DNA of 64,000 nucleotides from Pyropia yezoensis (GCA_009829735.1 CM020620.1:8386545-8450544), one strand, 5' to 3'; shown: positions 1 through 9,745, numbered from the stretch's first letter. Made by a program: numbers and translations. The notes: generated from the sequence alone by a model not told the origin.

Positions 1-132
1 GGTGGGTATCCCGCCCGAGGCCCGGCACCGGGTAGGCAGCAAGCTCCAGGAGGAGTACTGGCAGTCGAGGAGGCACCCCCTCCCTCGGATGCCCCGGAGG
101 ACAGTACCCGGCCGAGCACGGGAAACGAGTAA
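1..132 (+). CDS. Probable C-terminal end of the retrotransposon gag ORF (partial)
   Basis: The frame that enters at base 1 stays open until TAA at 130-132 and encodes a Gly/Pro- then acidic-rich tail. Pol begins about 80-200 bp further on in another frame, after in-frame stops at 161 and 167. This matches the usual gag-then-pol order of Ty3/gypsy elements, with gag cut off by the window edge. No zinc knuckle is visible in the part present, so the gag call rests on position only. Confidence 0.35.
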   Translation, partial: GGYPARGPAPGRQQAPGGVLAVEEAPPPSDAPEDSTRPSTGNE

Positions 133-328
133 GAGGAAGGACGACACGGGGTCCCTGGGGTAACCCTAGCAAGCTACCCCGGACTGCCGCGGGGAAGCCC
201 CACGGAGAGCGCGGTTGAGCCGACGCCGCATCAACCCCCGGGTACACCTTCCGGCCCCGACGACACGGCGTCAGGGGATTGATGACCAACCTCCAAGGTT
301 GGGAGGAGAGGACGGGAAGCCCCGTCAC

Positions 329-3300
329 ATGGAACCAGACAAGGGCCCTGTTCAGGATGCCCGAGCTACACCGGATATCGGTGTAGGCCACGTACTGTTC
401 ACCTGCGAGAACTTCAAGGTATCAGCCGCACTGGGGGTTGACCCCCAGTCGACCCGGTCGTATTACCCCGTACTGGATACAGGGGCTGGACATAACTTGA
501 TCCGGAAGGATACCCTCCCGGACAAGAGGCTCCCGCGAGTCAGAGTTGCTCGGGGACCCACGATCAAGGATGCGAATGGTTGTCTCATTCGTACGACCGC
601 AGCGATGTCGCTGCAGGTCACCATCGGGGAGCTTACTTCGGAAGTTGACTTCCTGGCATGTGAGACGCTATCTGTGCCCTGCATACTGGGGTGCACCTTC
701 ATCAACGTTCACGTTGATGCAATCCGGCCGGGCCGGAGGACCGTCGAGCTGCAAGAGGCCGACGGGACGAAGAGAGGACAGACAGCTATCGTCAGGGACC
801 TGACGTTACAAGGGAGCCACGTTAACGTGGCTGAGGTATACGCAAGCGTAGAGCCGAAGACACTCCGGCTGGCCAAGCGGACTCGCTTTGAGCCGCTATC
901 GGAGACCGTCCTCCCGGTTAACTGTGACCTCGCAGGCATCTGCAGAGCCCAGTCCAACCTACGAACCTACAAGCGCCATGGGTTGACCATGGCCAATGGT
1001 ATCGTAGACCTCCCAGCGGGGGGGTCATCACTGCTGGTGATGGCGAACTATCGCCGGAAGGCAGTCACCCTCCCGAAGGGAACTATCCTCGGGATTGCCG
1101 AGCTCTACGAAGGAGATATCCTTACCCCTGACAAGGAAGGTCAAGTGGAACCACTTGAGGTGCTGGCGGTCGCCGAGACCACCGAGCGACAGCAACCCGA
1201 TGACGGGAAGCCTAACCCATCGGCGGCTCCGGCGGACATGCCGCAAAAGGACCAAGAAGCCTTGAAGGCACTGGCCGAGGCTGACCTCGACCACCTTCCC
1301 CCTTCGGGAGCTGAAGGGGTACGACGGATGCTAAGAAAGCACGACGTCATGTGGACCGGCGGGGCGCTGGGTACCATTGGGGCAACCCAACACCGTATTG
1401 ACCTGGTACCAGGTGCTCGACCAGCGCGGTCGCAACCGCATCGTGCGGGACCTGTGCAACGAGAGATCGTTGATGGGGAAGTGAAGAGGATGAGTGAAGC
1501 TAAGGTGATCCGACCTTCGATGTCGGAGTGGGGTGCCCCAGTCGTGATCGTACCGAAGAAGGATCAAACCCCTCGGTTTTGCGTCGATTATCGACGCCTC
1601 AACTTGGTTACCAAGGAAGACTCATACCTTTTACCAAGGATGGACGAGTGTATTGACTCGCTGGGGGAAGCCACAGTGTTTACCACTATCGACTGCAATG
1701 CCGGGTACTGGCAGATCCCAGTGGCGGAAGAGGATATCCCCAAGACGGCGTTCGTCTGTCACAGTGGCGTGTACGAGTTCCTAAGGATGCCCTTCGGATT
1801 GTCCAACGCCCCCGCCACATTCCAACGGGCCATCGACATCACACTGTCGGGAGTCAAGTGGCGTAACTGCCTGGTGTACTTGGACGACGTCATCGTCTTC
1901 TCGCGTAACATGGATGACCATGTGCAACATGTTGACGAGGTACTCACCCTCTTGCGGAACGCCGGGGTAACCCTGCGCCTCAAGAAGTGCGCCTTCTTCC
2001 AGCAGACAGTCGAGTATCTGGGTCACCAGATCACACCAGGTAAACTGGGAGTGCTCGAAGCTAATACCCGGGCACTCCGGGATGCGCAATACCCAACCAC
2101 CCAGACACAGCTGAAAAGCTTCCTGGGGATGTGCAACGTATACCGACGGTTCGTCAAGGACTTCGCTCGTATAGCCAAACCGTTAACGGTCCTGACGAGC
2201 AGTGCCTTGCCAAGGGTACTCCAACCTCCCTCGCCCAGCGAGGGAGAGGCCTTCGAGCTGCTCAAGCAAGCTCTGCTAGCCCCACCCGTGCTTGCGTTGC
2301 CGCATAGACGCGGGACCTTCGTCATCGACGTCGATGCCTGCGACACCCAAGTGGGATGCACCCTGCTACAGGGAGAGACCATCATCGGTACCGATAATGC
2401 TATCCCGGACCTACATCCGGTAGGGTACTTCAGCCGGACGCTCAACCCGGCTGAGCGTAACTATAGTGCCACCGAGCGCGAGTGCCTCGGAGTCATATGG
2501 GCAGTGCAACTGCTCCGGCCATACCTGGAAGGTTCCAGGTTCATCGTAAGGTCCGACCACGAACCTTTACGATGGCTTCTCAACCTTGGTGACAAGGATT
2601 CCGACAGTCACGGTCGGCTAGCCCGGTGGAGGCTGAAGATGGCCGAGCACGACTACCGGACCATGTATAAGGCCGGCTCCACCCATCATCTGGGGGACGT
2701 GCTGTCGCGACTCGATACCCCAAGCGGGGATACCCGACAGGTGGACGAAGACATCCCGGTGGTACCGGTGGGCATGGTGGGTAATGCTACCCAAGGTATG
2801 GTTGACCATACCATGGCACACCTTGCGTGCCCGTTGACCCTCGCGGACTTCCGCGAGGCACAGGCCAATGACGATGACTGTAAACGCCATCGTGCTAACG
2901 TCCTGGCCGGCACGGCCGGCATCTTCTCCGAGAACGAGGACGGACTCATATATCGGCGGGCACCCGCCGATGGACGGCATCAGGTCGTGGTTCTCGTGTC
3001 TTTACGGCAGGCCGTCATGGAACGAGAACACGAGAACCCCACAGCCGGACACCCGGGGGGTTCGCGCATGTTCGCAGCAATGCGAAGGTTCTTCCATTGG
3101 CCAGCAATGGCCGTCGACGTAATCGACCACGTGCGGGGATGCCACCCGTGCGCACGGAATCGCATGAGTCTTCATAGGCGGGCATCCGCTATGAAACTGT
3201 TCCCCCCGGATGGACCCAACGAGCAAGTCGCTATCAACATACTCGGGCCACTTCCGGTAACGGAAGAAGGGAACAGGTACATCCTGGTCATGTCGGACCG

Positions 3301-4306
3301 CTTTACTAAGATGTCACGGGCAGTAGCAATCCCGGACGATACGGCCTACACCATCATGAACGCAGTGGTTGACCACTGGATCAGTGCTTACAGAGTAATG
3401 AAGAAACTCCTCTCCGATAACGGAGCAAACCTTACGTCAGCATTCTGCACTAAGGTCCTGGGCATGTTCGGTATCGAACCCCGTCGGGCATCCGACTACC
3501 ACCCGCAGTCCAACGGGCAGGTGGAGCGGTTCAACCGCACCATCGTCAAGATGCTCCAATGCTATGTGGCGGAACACACGAAGACGTGGGACAGGCTTCT
3601 GTCCGTCTTGACCCTGGCATACAACGCCAGGCCCCACCGGAGTACCACCATTGCCCCCCTGGAATGGGTCATGCCGATGGGCGTCGGTAACCTGACGCTG
3701 CCACCGGGCAGATGCACTCGGTATGATATACCGAAGGGCCGACCGGCCGAACGGATCCACTTAGCTTGGTTGGCCAAGCTATCGTGGATGATACCCAAGC
3801 TCAAGGGTGCCCTTGACCGTACACAACTTCGATACAAGAAGAACTTTGACGCCCGGTTACGGGTACGCAACGCAACCCTGGTAACAGGTGACTGGGTCTA
3901 CATCAGACACCAGAAGTTCCGAGGGAACAAGCTTATGCAACCGGTCAAGGGACCGTACCAGATCTTACACAGAGATGATCACTCTGTCATCCTGCACTCC
4001 GATACGGAGATACAACGCATCAACCTCAATGATGTGAAACCTGCTCCGAAGCCGGAACAGCCTCAGCCGGTACCGGCTGGGTTGCTACATGAAGCTCTTA
4101 CAACCGACCAGTCAGATGACCCGGTGGGACCGGATGGGATTCCATACCAAGTAGAGAGCGTGGTCGGACACACCGACCCGGACCTACCAGGACCCTGGTA
4201 CGTCAAGGTGATGTGGGTCGGATACGACTCACCCACCTGGGAACAGGCGGCGAATATACCCCGCCAACTCCTCATGCCTTGCATAAGGCGACGACGCCTA
4301 CTGTAA
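329..4306 (+). CDS. pol: Ty3/gypsy chromovirus Pol polyprotein (protease-RT-RNase H-integrase-chromodomain)
   Basis: This is the replication and integration polyprotein of an LTR retrotransposon. In order it shows an aspartic protease (DTGAGHNLI near 476), reverse transcriptase (VDYRRLN near 1585; active site YLDD near 1877), and RNase H (VIDVDACDTQ near 2325, with downstream TERE and RSDHEPLRWLL). The integrase follows with an H-H-C-C zinc finger (about 3030-3165) and a catalytic core whose later Asp (SDNGAN, about 3414) and Glu (SNGQVERFNR) are present. A chromodomain closes the protein (YQVESVVG near 4146, then VKVMWVGYDSPTWEQAANIP). The frame is open from 170 and the first ATG is at 329; the five codons before it that would give a longer product start only at a TTG (215). 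Oddity: in the core's first conserved block, INILGPLP, Asn stands where the family has the first catalytic Asp (codon 3236-3238). The coding frame is otherwise intact over 1,300 codons, so the insertion is young. Confidence 0.95.
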   Translation: MEPDKGPVQDARATPDIGVGHVLFTCENFKVSAALGVDPQSTRSYYPVLDTGAGHNLIRKDTLPDKRLPRVRVARGPTIKDANGCLIRTTAAMSLQVTIGELTSEVDFLACETLSVPCILGCTFINVHVDAIRPGRRTVELQEADGTKRGQTAIVRDLTLQGSHVNVAEVYASVEPKTLRLAKRTRFEPLSETVLPVNCDLAGICRAQSNLRTYKRHGLTMANGIVDLPAGGSSLLVMANYRRKAVTLPKGTILGIAELYEGDILTPDKEGQVEPLEVLAVAETTERQQPDDGKPNPSAAPADMPQKDQEALKALAEADLDHLPPSGAEGVRRMLRKHDVMWTGGALGTIGATQHRIDLVPGARPARSQPHRAGPVQREIVDGEVKRMSEAKVIRPSMSEWGAPVVIVPKKDQTPRFCVDYRRLNLVTKEDSYLLPRMDECIDSLGEATVFTTIDCNAGYWQIPVAEEDIPKTAFVCHSGVYEFLRMPFGLSNAPATFQRAIDITLSGVKWRNCLVYLDDVIVFSRNMDDHVQHVDEVLTLLRNAGVTLRLKKCAFFQQTVEYLGHQITPGKLGVLEANTRALRDAQYPTTQTQLKSFLGMCNVYRRFVKDFARIAKPLTVLTSSALPRVLQPPSPSEGEAFELLKQALLAPPVLALPHRRGTFVIDVDACDTQVGCTLLQGETIIGTDNAIPDLHPVGYFSRTLNPAERNYSATERECLGVIWAVQLLRPYLEGSRFIVRSDHEPLRWLLNLGDKDSDSHGRLARWRLKMAEHDYRTMYKAGSTHHLGDVLSRLDTPSGDTRQVDEDIPVVPVGMVGNATQGMVDHTMAHLACPLTLADFREAQANDDDCKRHRANVLAGTAGIFSENEDGLIYRRAPADGRHQVVVLVSLRQAVMEREHENPTAGHPGGSRMFAAMRRFFHWPAMAVDVIDHVRGCHPCARNRMSLHRRASAMKLFPPDGPNEQVAINILGPLPVTEEGNRYILVMSDRFTKMSRAVAIPDDTAYTIMNAVVDHWISAYRVMKKLLSDNGANLTSAFCTKVLGMFGIEPRRASDYHPQSNGQVERFNRTIVKMLQCYVAEHTKTWDRLLSVLTLAYNARPHRSTTIAPLEWVMPMGVGNLTLPPGRCTRYDIPKGRPAERIHLAWLAKLSWMIPKLKGALDRTQLRYKKNFDARLRVRNATLVTGDWVYIRHQKFRGNKLMQPVKGPYQILHRDDHSVILHSDTEIQRINLNDVKPAPKPEQPQPVPAGLLHEALTTDQSDDPVGPDGIPYQVESVVGHTDPDLPGPWYVKVMWVGYDSPTWEQAANIPRQLLMPCIRRRRLL

Positions 4307-4757
4307 CAACCCAACCGACACCGACTTCGGCTGTTGGGGGGTGAGGCTTATACCTACTAAGTAGGGTGTCACATGGACTCGGCAAGACTTAGGTTCACTA
4401 AGTTGGAGCGGACTTAGGCAAACTAAGTAAGCTACTGACTTTTACAAGTTTACTTGAAGGAGATGACTAACTCCGATAATTTCAAAGTAACCTGAGGCTT
4501 ACACCAATGTAAACCTTCATCCATGGCACAAGTGACGGACCAAGGAAGGTTGACCTTCATGAGTATTAACCAACCAGGATGGGCTGGGGGAGGCGGGAAA
4601 GAACCGAGGCAAGCCACGACAAAGTCAGACGGGGTTTTCCCCAATGGCAGGCATTGGTATCATGCAAACGCCCCAGCGGGGGATGAGTTTATACTCACTA
4701 CTACCCGGCCACCATAAGGGTCACCGGGGCCCTCTCCCTCACAAACAATAGCACTCC
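4307..4757. other. Non-coding spacer between pol and the antisense ORF
   Basis: About 450 bp without a convincing gene. It is less GC-rich than its surroundings and contains several near-copies of a short ACTTAGG/CTAAGT-type word (4355-4440). It lies inside the retrotransposon, between the pol stop and the 3' end of the antisense ORF. It would be the 3' untranslated part of both transcripts. Confidence 0.5.
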
Positions 4758-7127
4758 TCAGTGGGTAGACCCACTGCCCGAGGGAGGCCACTCACGCGTA
4801 AGCGCGTATACCTCCATGCTCCACCGGTCGGCAATCTCACGACGGTCAATCACCCGAGTTACCTCGGTGCATAGCTGAACGAGGGTGCTGCGGCCAGCCT
4901 CCACGTCCTCCAGAGCTTTCTGGAGGCGGTCAAGCACGCCACCGAAGCAACGCGCTGACCCAACCAGCGCAGCACCTGGGGGGATATCCCCCCAGCTAAC
5001 AGAGAGACCCTCCCGCATTGCGCGGGCAACAAGGGCGTCAACGCCCTCATACCAGAGACGGGGACCCCCGTCACGCATGACAGGGGCGGGAGGTGACACT
5101 GGCGCAGCCAGAGGAGCCACAGGAGGCGACACGGCTACTACCGGAGCCGGTGGCACCTGATACGAGGCCCGGTAGGACCCTACTGAAGGGGCCCCACCGT
5201 AAACCCGGCGGGGCTCGGCCCGACGACGGGACATCTCACGCTCCCCACCCGCAGAGCCCCATTCTCGGGGACGACGGCCAACCGCCGCCGGTATCGGGTT
5301 ACCGAACCACGGGGCAAGGACCTGAAGAGGGTCATGGATAACCATGGGAATACCCAGGTCAGCAACAGCCTCGGTGGACGCCCACCCATGGCAATTGGGC
5401 TCACCCGGCTGAGTACGCCGGATACGCAACGAGTGACGAGGCAAGGGGGAAGCCCCAGCCTGCGGGTCCCGGTACGGGGGAAGGACCAACACCCCAGCCC
5501 AGTTCACGGCATCGTGAACAGCCAGCAGGGCCTCGAACTCCCGGGCCAACCCGGTCTTGGCGGCTATCATGTCCACGCCCAACTGCGCGATGTGCCGACG
5601 GACACCCGTCGGAAGATGAAACAGGCGCCCCTGCAGGCGGACGGACAGCAAGAAGGAGGAAGCCTGCCCGAGGGTAACCTCAAGGGTGAAGGTACCCTGC
5701 AACGGGTGGACCGGCCGGGAGGCCAACACACTCCCGAAGTAACGGAGGCAGGAGCCGGTGTCAAACCGGAAAGCAGGAGCGGGTTCCCACCCCTCCTGCC
5801 ACAGAGGCGGGCGCACGGCAGTGTACACCGGCGCGCGACCGTTACCGGTCTGCAACGCACACGTTATATCGGTGCGGAACGCATCCGCCATGACACCATG
5901 GTTGCGTCGCCAGCTCGACGCTGACTTCAAACCAGCCATAGGCGGGTACGGAGCCGTCAACGTCAGGTACGGGGATACCCCCGGGAAGTACTCGAACCCG
6001 GGATACCGGCCGGTATCACCCACCGTCCCCCCAAACGCAACCGGCTCCGCCGCCGCCGCAATCCCCCGAGCACTAGCCGGGTAGTCAACCTCCCGCGGCA
6101 ACGCGGGGGCAATCAAGTCGCATATCCCGAAGGCGGAGTCGAGGTAGACCTCACCCCGCCCAATCCGGGTGCGCCAGAGCTGCGCATGCCGGTCGTCCGG
6201 CTGGCTCAGGATCCAATGATGCTCCACTCGGACCGCGTTCGGCTGGTTGACCAGCCGCACCAACTCCCGCTCCCAACTCGGGTCCACCTTGACGCGCCGG
6301 GAGGTCTCTCCAGGGAGACGCGGCTGGTGGAAGTCCACCCGCATCCGACCAGCGGACTCCATCGACTCTTGCACAGTCATGCCTCGAACCCGAGCCACCA
6401 AATCGGACATCGACATGGCGAGTTGACCCGCCGCCACGGCGACGCCGCCACCCAACGGGGCAACCCGGGCGGGACCAGGAAGAATCGGGGGCGCCGGGGG
6501 ATGCCCCACCGGCAGATGGGCCGGTGCCGGAGGTGCACGGGGCCAAGGAGGAAGAAGAAGGGCGGGCGCCCGCCCGGAGTAGCTCCCGGAGTCCACTGCC
6601 ATCGGGGTAGACATTTCTTGACCACCAAGCGTCCGCGGCACCGCGGGCAGAGCATCGCCGCCACCCGGGCCCGACGTGGGCACCACGGGGGCGGAAGAGG
6701 TAGACCCGTCACCCGCCGACGCGGACACACCAACCGGGCGGGCACCCGCGCCGTCTTGACCCGCCGGCTCGGCTGGGGGGCGGCCACGACCATCCGCCAT
6801 GCCGGCGACGCCGTCTTGAGGTAGAGTCGCGCCGGCACCGGCGACAGAAGCCATCCTGGCCGCCGGAGGAGTAGCGGTAGAGGCCACCGCTGCACGCGGT
6901 GGTCCGCCACCCGACGGAGCCGTCGTGCCGCTGCACACGGACGACAATCCGCCCGGCGCTCCTTCCGGGGCCACACGAACGGTCACCCGGTCGTCCTCGT
7001 CCTCCGACGAGCTCGCCAAGAAGCACTCGGCAGCGGTGGCGGAGACGGGAACGTCGTCCTGCATGACCTCCTCCTCCTCCTCAATCAGGAGGTCGTCCTC
7101 GCCCCCGGGTACCTGGGGGTCCGACAT
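4758..7127 (-). CDS. Long antisense ORF inside the chromovirus, unknown function (789 aa)
   Basis: A 789-codon open frame runs opposite to pol between the pol stop and the 3' LTR. The ATG at 7127 gives a start MSDPQVPGGEDD; the frame extends about 34 codons further upstream but without an ATG. The N-terminal third is acidic, then Pro/Ala/Gly-rich and disordered-looking. The C-terminal two thirds have normal globular composition with many aromatic residues and tryptophans (for example WILSQPDDRH, FEYFPGVSPYL, WASTEAVADLGIP). I recognise no protease, polymerase, envelope or nuclease motif. Antisense ORFs in this position are known from some plant Ty3/gypsy lineages. It could also be a captured host gene or a displaced gag-like structural gene. 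That the frame survives while carrying diverse composition argues it is used. Confidence 0.6.
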   Translation of the reverse strand: MSDPQVPGGEDDLLIEEEEEVMQDDVPVSATAAECFLASSSEDEDDRVTVRVAPEGAPGGLSSVCSGTTAPSGGGPPRAAVASTATPPAARMASVAGAGATLPQDGVAGMADGRGRPPAEPAGQDGAGARPVGVSASAGDGSTSSAPVVPTSGPGGGDALPAVPRTLGGQEMSTPMAVDSGSYSGRAPALLLPPWPRAPPAPAHLPVGHPPAPPILPGPARVAPLGGGVAVAAGQLAMSMSDLVARVRGMTVQESMESAGRMRVDFHQPRLPGETSRRVKVDPSWERELVRLVNQPNAVRVEHHWILSQPDDRHAQLWRTRIGRGEVYLDSAFGICDLIAPALPREVDYPASARGIAAAAEPVAFGGTVGDTGRYPGFEYFPGVSPYLTLTAPYPPMAGLKSASSWRRNHGVMADAFRTDITCALQTGNGRAPVYTAVRPPLWQEGWEPAPAFRFDTGSCLRYFGSVLASRPVHPLQGTFTLEVTLGQASSFLLSVRLQGRLFHLPTGVRRHIAQLGVDMIAAKTGLAREFEALLAVHDAVNWAGVLVLPPYRDPQAGASPLPRHSLRIRRTQPGEPNCHGWASTEAVADLGIPMVIHDPLQVLAPWFGNPIPAAVGRRPREWGSAGGEREMSRRRAEPRRVYGGAPSVGSYRASYQVPPAPVVAVSPPVAPLAAPVSPPAPVMRDGGPRLWYEGVDALVARAMREGLSVSWGDIPPGAALVGSARCFGGVLDRLQKALEDVEAGRSTLVQLCTEVTRVIDRREIADRWSMEVYALTREWPPSGSGSTH

Positions 7128-7672
7128 GGTGAAACCGGGGTAGCAGGGGCGTCCCGTGCCAGAAAGCTGCAACCGGCTCGACCCGGTACGAGGAACGCTC
7201 GCGCGGACGAGCCAGGGAAGCGCGGGCACCCGCGCTTATAACCACACAGCTCAGCACGAGCGATACGGCAGCGCGGGACGACCCACGCCAGCCGAGCTAC
7301 GAGGGCGCTCCACCCAGGCACCTGGACCGGAGCCACGCCCCCCCCACACGGGGCAATCAAGGGGGGTCACCCCCAACCGCCCCCCACTCAATCGTCCACA
7401 CGAGAGGGGCCCCCCTACCACCAGACACCTGGTGGCGGATCCGCTTGCACCACCCCTCGGAAAGGGGGGTCGTGAACAGAAACCCGCATCGGGAATTTAA
7501 CGGTCCGGAAAACGGATCGTGTGTGTACCACACAAAGGGGGGCACCCCCCTCAGACAACCTCGAAAAGGGGTGTCTGTCGCGACAGGGCGCAAAGCCCCA
7601 CCCGACTGGTAAACGGTCACGCGACCCACTTACATTCGGTAACCCGAATGCAACTCGACCCGAGGACGGGCC
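7128..7672. other. Spacer upstream of the antisense ORF, before the polypurine tract
   Basis: About 545 bp with no supported gene. It would contain the promoter and 5' leader of the antisense ORF on the minus strand, and the pre-LTR untranslated region of the retrotransposon on the plus strand. No clear TATA box was recognised. Confidence 0.4.
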
Positions 7673-7690
7673 GAATCTAAGGGGGGGATA
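7673..7690 (+). promoter_or_regulatory. Polypurine tract, plus-strand primer of the LTR retrotransposon
   Basis: A purine run of AA plus seven or more Gs ending GGGATA lies immediately 5' of the first base of the LTR (7691). That is where Ty3/gypsy elements keep the RNase H-resistant primer for plus-strand DNA synthesis. Position and composition both fit. Confidence 0.8.
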
Positions 7691-8055
7691 TGTAGCAATA
7701 TGGTTGGCCGTATTGTGACCCTAATATTAGGGGGGGCTACTTCTAATCCTTGGCTTTCAATTTGAGAGTCCGTACTGGTCACAGTATCTATAAGTTACGT
7801 TTGACCAGAGAGACTTGCATCTTGGGGTGGAGGGTAGTTAGTAGTGTCTCCGAGGGTTTATAACGAGGGGGCCGGCGGCGAATCCACCGCCGGCCAAGGC
7901 AGAACAACAAACCCCTCCCATTTGGGCTCCCATCTTGGTCCCGTGGCTTGCGCTCCAAGGACAGCAACCTTGGCCTCCCGGTGACGTTGGTGCCGATCCC
8001 CCGTGGTGAGTGTTCCCTGAGAGTGGACGTGTAGCGGATACCCTATTGTGCTACA
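7691..8055 (+). repeat. 3' long terminal repeat (365 bp) of the chromovirus
   Basis: The segment begins TGTAGCA and ends TGCTACA, a perfect 7-bp terminal inverted repeat with the canonical TG...CA ends. It follows directly on a polypurine tract. It is AT-richer than its surroundings and holds TATA-like words (CTATAAG near 7790, TTATAAC near 7858). A 9-bp-stem hairpin (7870-7895) may act in 3'-end formation. The 5' LTR and the matching target-site duplication lie outside the window; the flanking host bases start at 8056 (CGGCG). Confidence 0.88.
7870..7895. repeat. Hairpin inside the LTR
   Basis: GGCCGGCGG pairs perfectly with CCGCCGGCC across an 8-base loop. It lies downstream of the TATA-like words, where the R/U5 region would be, so it may influence polyadenylation or packaging. 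The role is inference. Confidence 0.6.
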
Positions 8056-8364
8056 CGGCGACCGTGGGACCATCTGCGGCACCACCCGCGGCGGGGGCGG
8101 CGGGCACAGACGTGAGGCCGAGGCCCTCTAGGTCGCCATAGTGCATGCCCGGTCGACGGAGAACGTCGAGCAGCGACGCGCCAGACCGCAGCGGCGCGCC
8201 GGTGCGGTCCGCCACGAGCCGCCCGGTGGGGGAGTCGGGCCCCACGTGGGTGACGCCCAGGCGCGCCAACTCGGCGGCAATGCGTTCCTGCTTGGCACTG
8301 TACGCCCCCCACAGGCGGTTGTCCACGAGGCCCAGGGACCGCCCGACGGGCGTTAACCGTGCGA
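8056..8364 (-). pseudogene. mnmG: MnmG (GidA) C-terminal fragment interrupted by the LTR
   Basis: Read on the minus strand, this encodes the conserved helical region that follows the FAD domain of MnmG: RLTPVGRSLGLVDNRLW, then the LARLGVTHV-type segment, then LRRPGMHYGDLEGLGL. Homology stops at 8056, where the retrotransposon LTR begins, so the last roughly 150 residues of the family are missing here. Homology begins at about 8355, beside a repeat copy rather than a normal start codon. The N-terminal part of an MnmG gene lies 16.4 kb away on the same strand (26659-24811) and ends exactly where this piece would continue. It is therefore either the severed 3' part of that gene or a separate fragment. 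Confidence 0.7.
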
Positions 8365-9742
8365 CGTCGTCGGCCGGAACGTGCGTTTGCCCTCGCGCTC
8401 CACCGGCCTTCCCTGGTTGCTGCACACTGGCTTCCGGGACGGGCGCCCTGCTCTCTCTCTCTCTCTCTGCTTCTCTTCTTCCCTTTCAGTGCCTGCCTTC
8501 CCTCTCGGTGGCACGCTGTTTTGTGTCTTGTTTCTGAGGTTTAAGGCGTTATGTTTGTGCCTAGCGGGTGGGATCCCGATCTCCCCGGCGGAGGGGGAGA
8601 GGGTCGGGCTACTTGGTGTATCCGGCGCGGCCGGGCCACCTGTCCGCCCGACGGGTACAAGAGGAGAGGCGCGACGGGGGGATCGCACCGGCCGCCGTCG
8701 ACCGGCACGTTCGTTTGCCCTCGCGCCCCTCCCACCTTCCCGGTGTGGCGCCCGTCGGCGACCTCCCGGCCGCCTTCTTCTCTTTCCTCTTGCATCTTTC
8801 TCTGCTTTACTATCTTCTTACGCCTGCCTACCTCCGCGGTGGCACGCTGTTTACCCTCTTGCGTGGGCACGGGCAACTTCCCGCGCCCTATGCTCGGCCA
8901 GGCCGGTTGGCCTGGCCGCGGCTTACTAAACTGTACCAACTGGCACACCCGCGTCTGGCAGGCTTGAGTAAGACCTCTTTGCGGGGTTGGGCACCTTCCC
9001 ACGCCCGACGGCCGGCTCGGGAGTCAGCGGCGACCCCGAGGGGCACATCGACTGCCCGGCCTTGGCCCTATTAAACCAATGTACTTCCTGGCACACCCAC
9101 GTCTGGCAGGCAGGAGGAAGCGATTTTACACCTCCAATGCGAAATCTTCTCCCTGACTCAGTGGTCGACATCGCACGCCACCGCCCACGGCCCGTGCGGA
9201 CGGAATCTTCAACAAACAATCGATTCGAGGGGAGAGGGGGCCCGAGCGGCCAGATGGCTGGGCGGCATCGCCGTGGTGCGCCGTGCGGGGCGGGCGGTCT
9301 GCGGCGGCGACAGGCTGCGCGATACGGCTGGTGGTGTCATCAACGAGAGGGGGGACGAGGTGCACGGCGGCGGCGGCTCCGCTCCCGCGTCGCCCCCCTT
9401 CCTGACCCCCCCCCAGGCGCGCGGAAAGCCCGCCAGAATCACTTCCCCTACACCAATCTCCCGCAGCGCGCACAGACACACCTCGTCGGGGGCGCTCGTG
9501 GAGGCGGGCTCGCGCAGCGCACCGCCACGCACCCTGTAGCAAGCGTTGGGGGCGGGCGACTCTGACGGCACCGGCACGACGGCCTGCCCGCTCTCGTGCG
9601 CCCGCGCCGCGTCGGCGGCCGCGGCCACCAGCACATCTACGGGAGGAAAAATCGCTACATCTCGTTTCTTGAAGGGCCCCAGAGTACTCTCCAGAGAACC
9701 GCCGAACCTGTCTTTGAACGCTAGAATCGACTCAGTCTCACC
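8365..9742. repeat. Repeat-rich zone with two pairs of diverged direct repeats and a CT microsatellite
   Basis: No supported gene except the weak ORF listed next. Pair one: about 8355-8525 matches 8688-8855. Both carry a CGTTTGCCCTCGCG block at one end and a CGGTGGCACGCTGTTT block at the other. Pair two: 8924-8963 matches 9070-9110, sharing CTGGCACACCC.CGTCTGGCAGGC. A (CT)n run lies at 8452-8470. The first repeat copy ends at the point where MnmG homology starts, which suggests it marks one edge of a rearranged or inserted segment. Confidence 0.55.
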
Positions 9743-9745
9743 CAT
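9209..9745 (-). CDS. Hypothetical protein (178 aa), weakly supported
   Basis: The frame opens at an ATG (9745), starting MGETESILAFKDRFGG, and runs 178 codons. The first half has balanced composition (a predicted helix with VDVLVAAAADAARAHE, then an EVCLCALREIGVGEVIL-like strand region). The second half is Pro/Ser/Arg-rich. No family is recognised. It lies just upstream, on the opposite strand, of the kinase-like gene and could be part of the same mobile or lineage-specific locus. Confidence 0.28.
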   Translation of the reverse strand: MGETESILAFKDRFGGSLESTLGPFKKRDVAIFPPVDVLVAAAADAARAHESGQAVVPVPSESPAPNACYRVRGGALREPASTSAPDEVCLCALREIGVGEVILAGFPRAWGGVRKGGDAGAEPPPPCTSSPLSLMTPPAVSRSLSPPQTARPARRTTAMPPSHLAARAPSPLESIVC

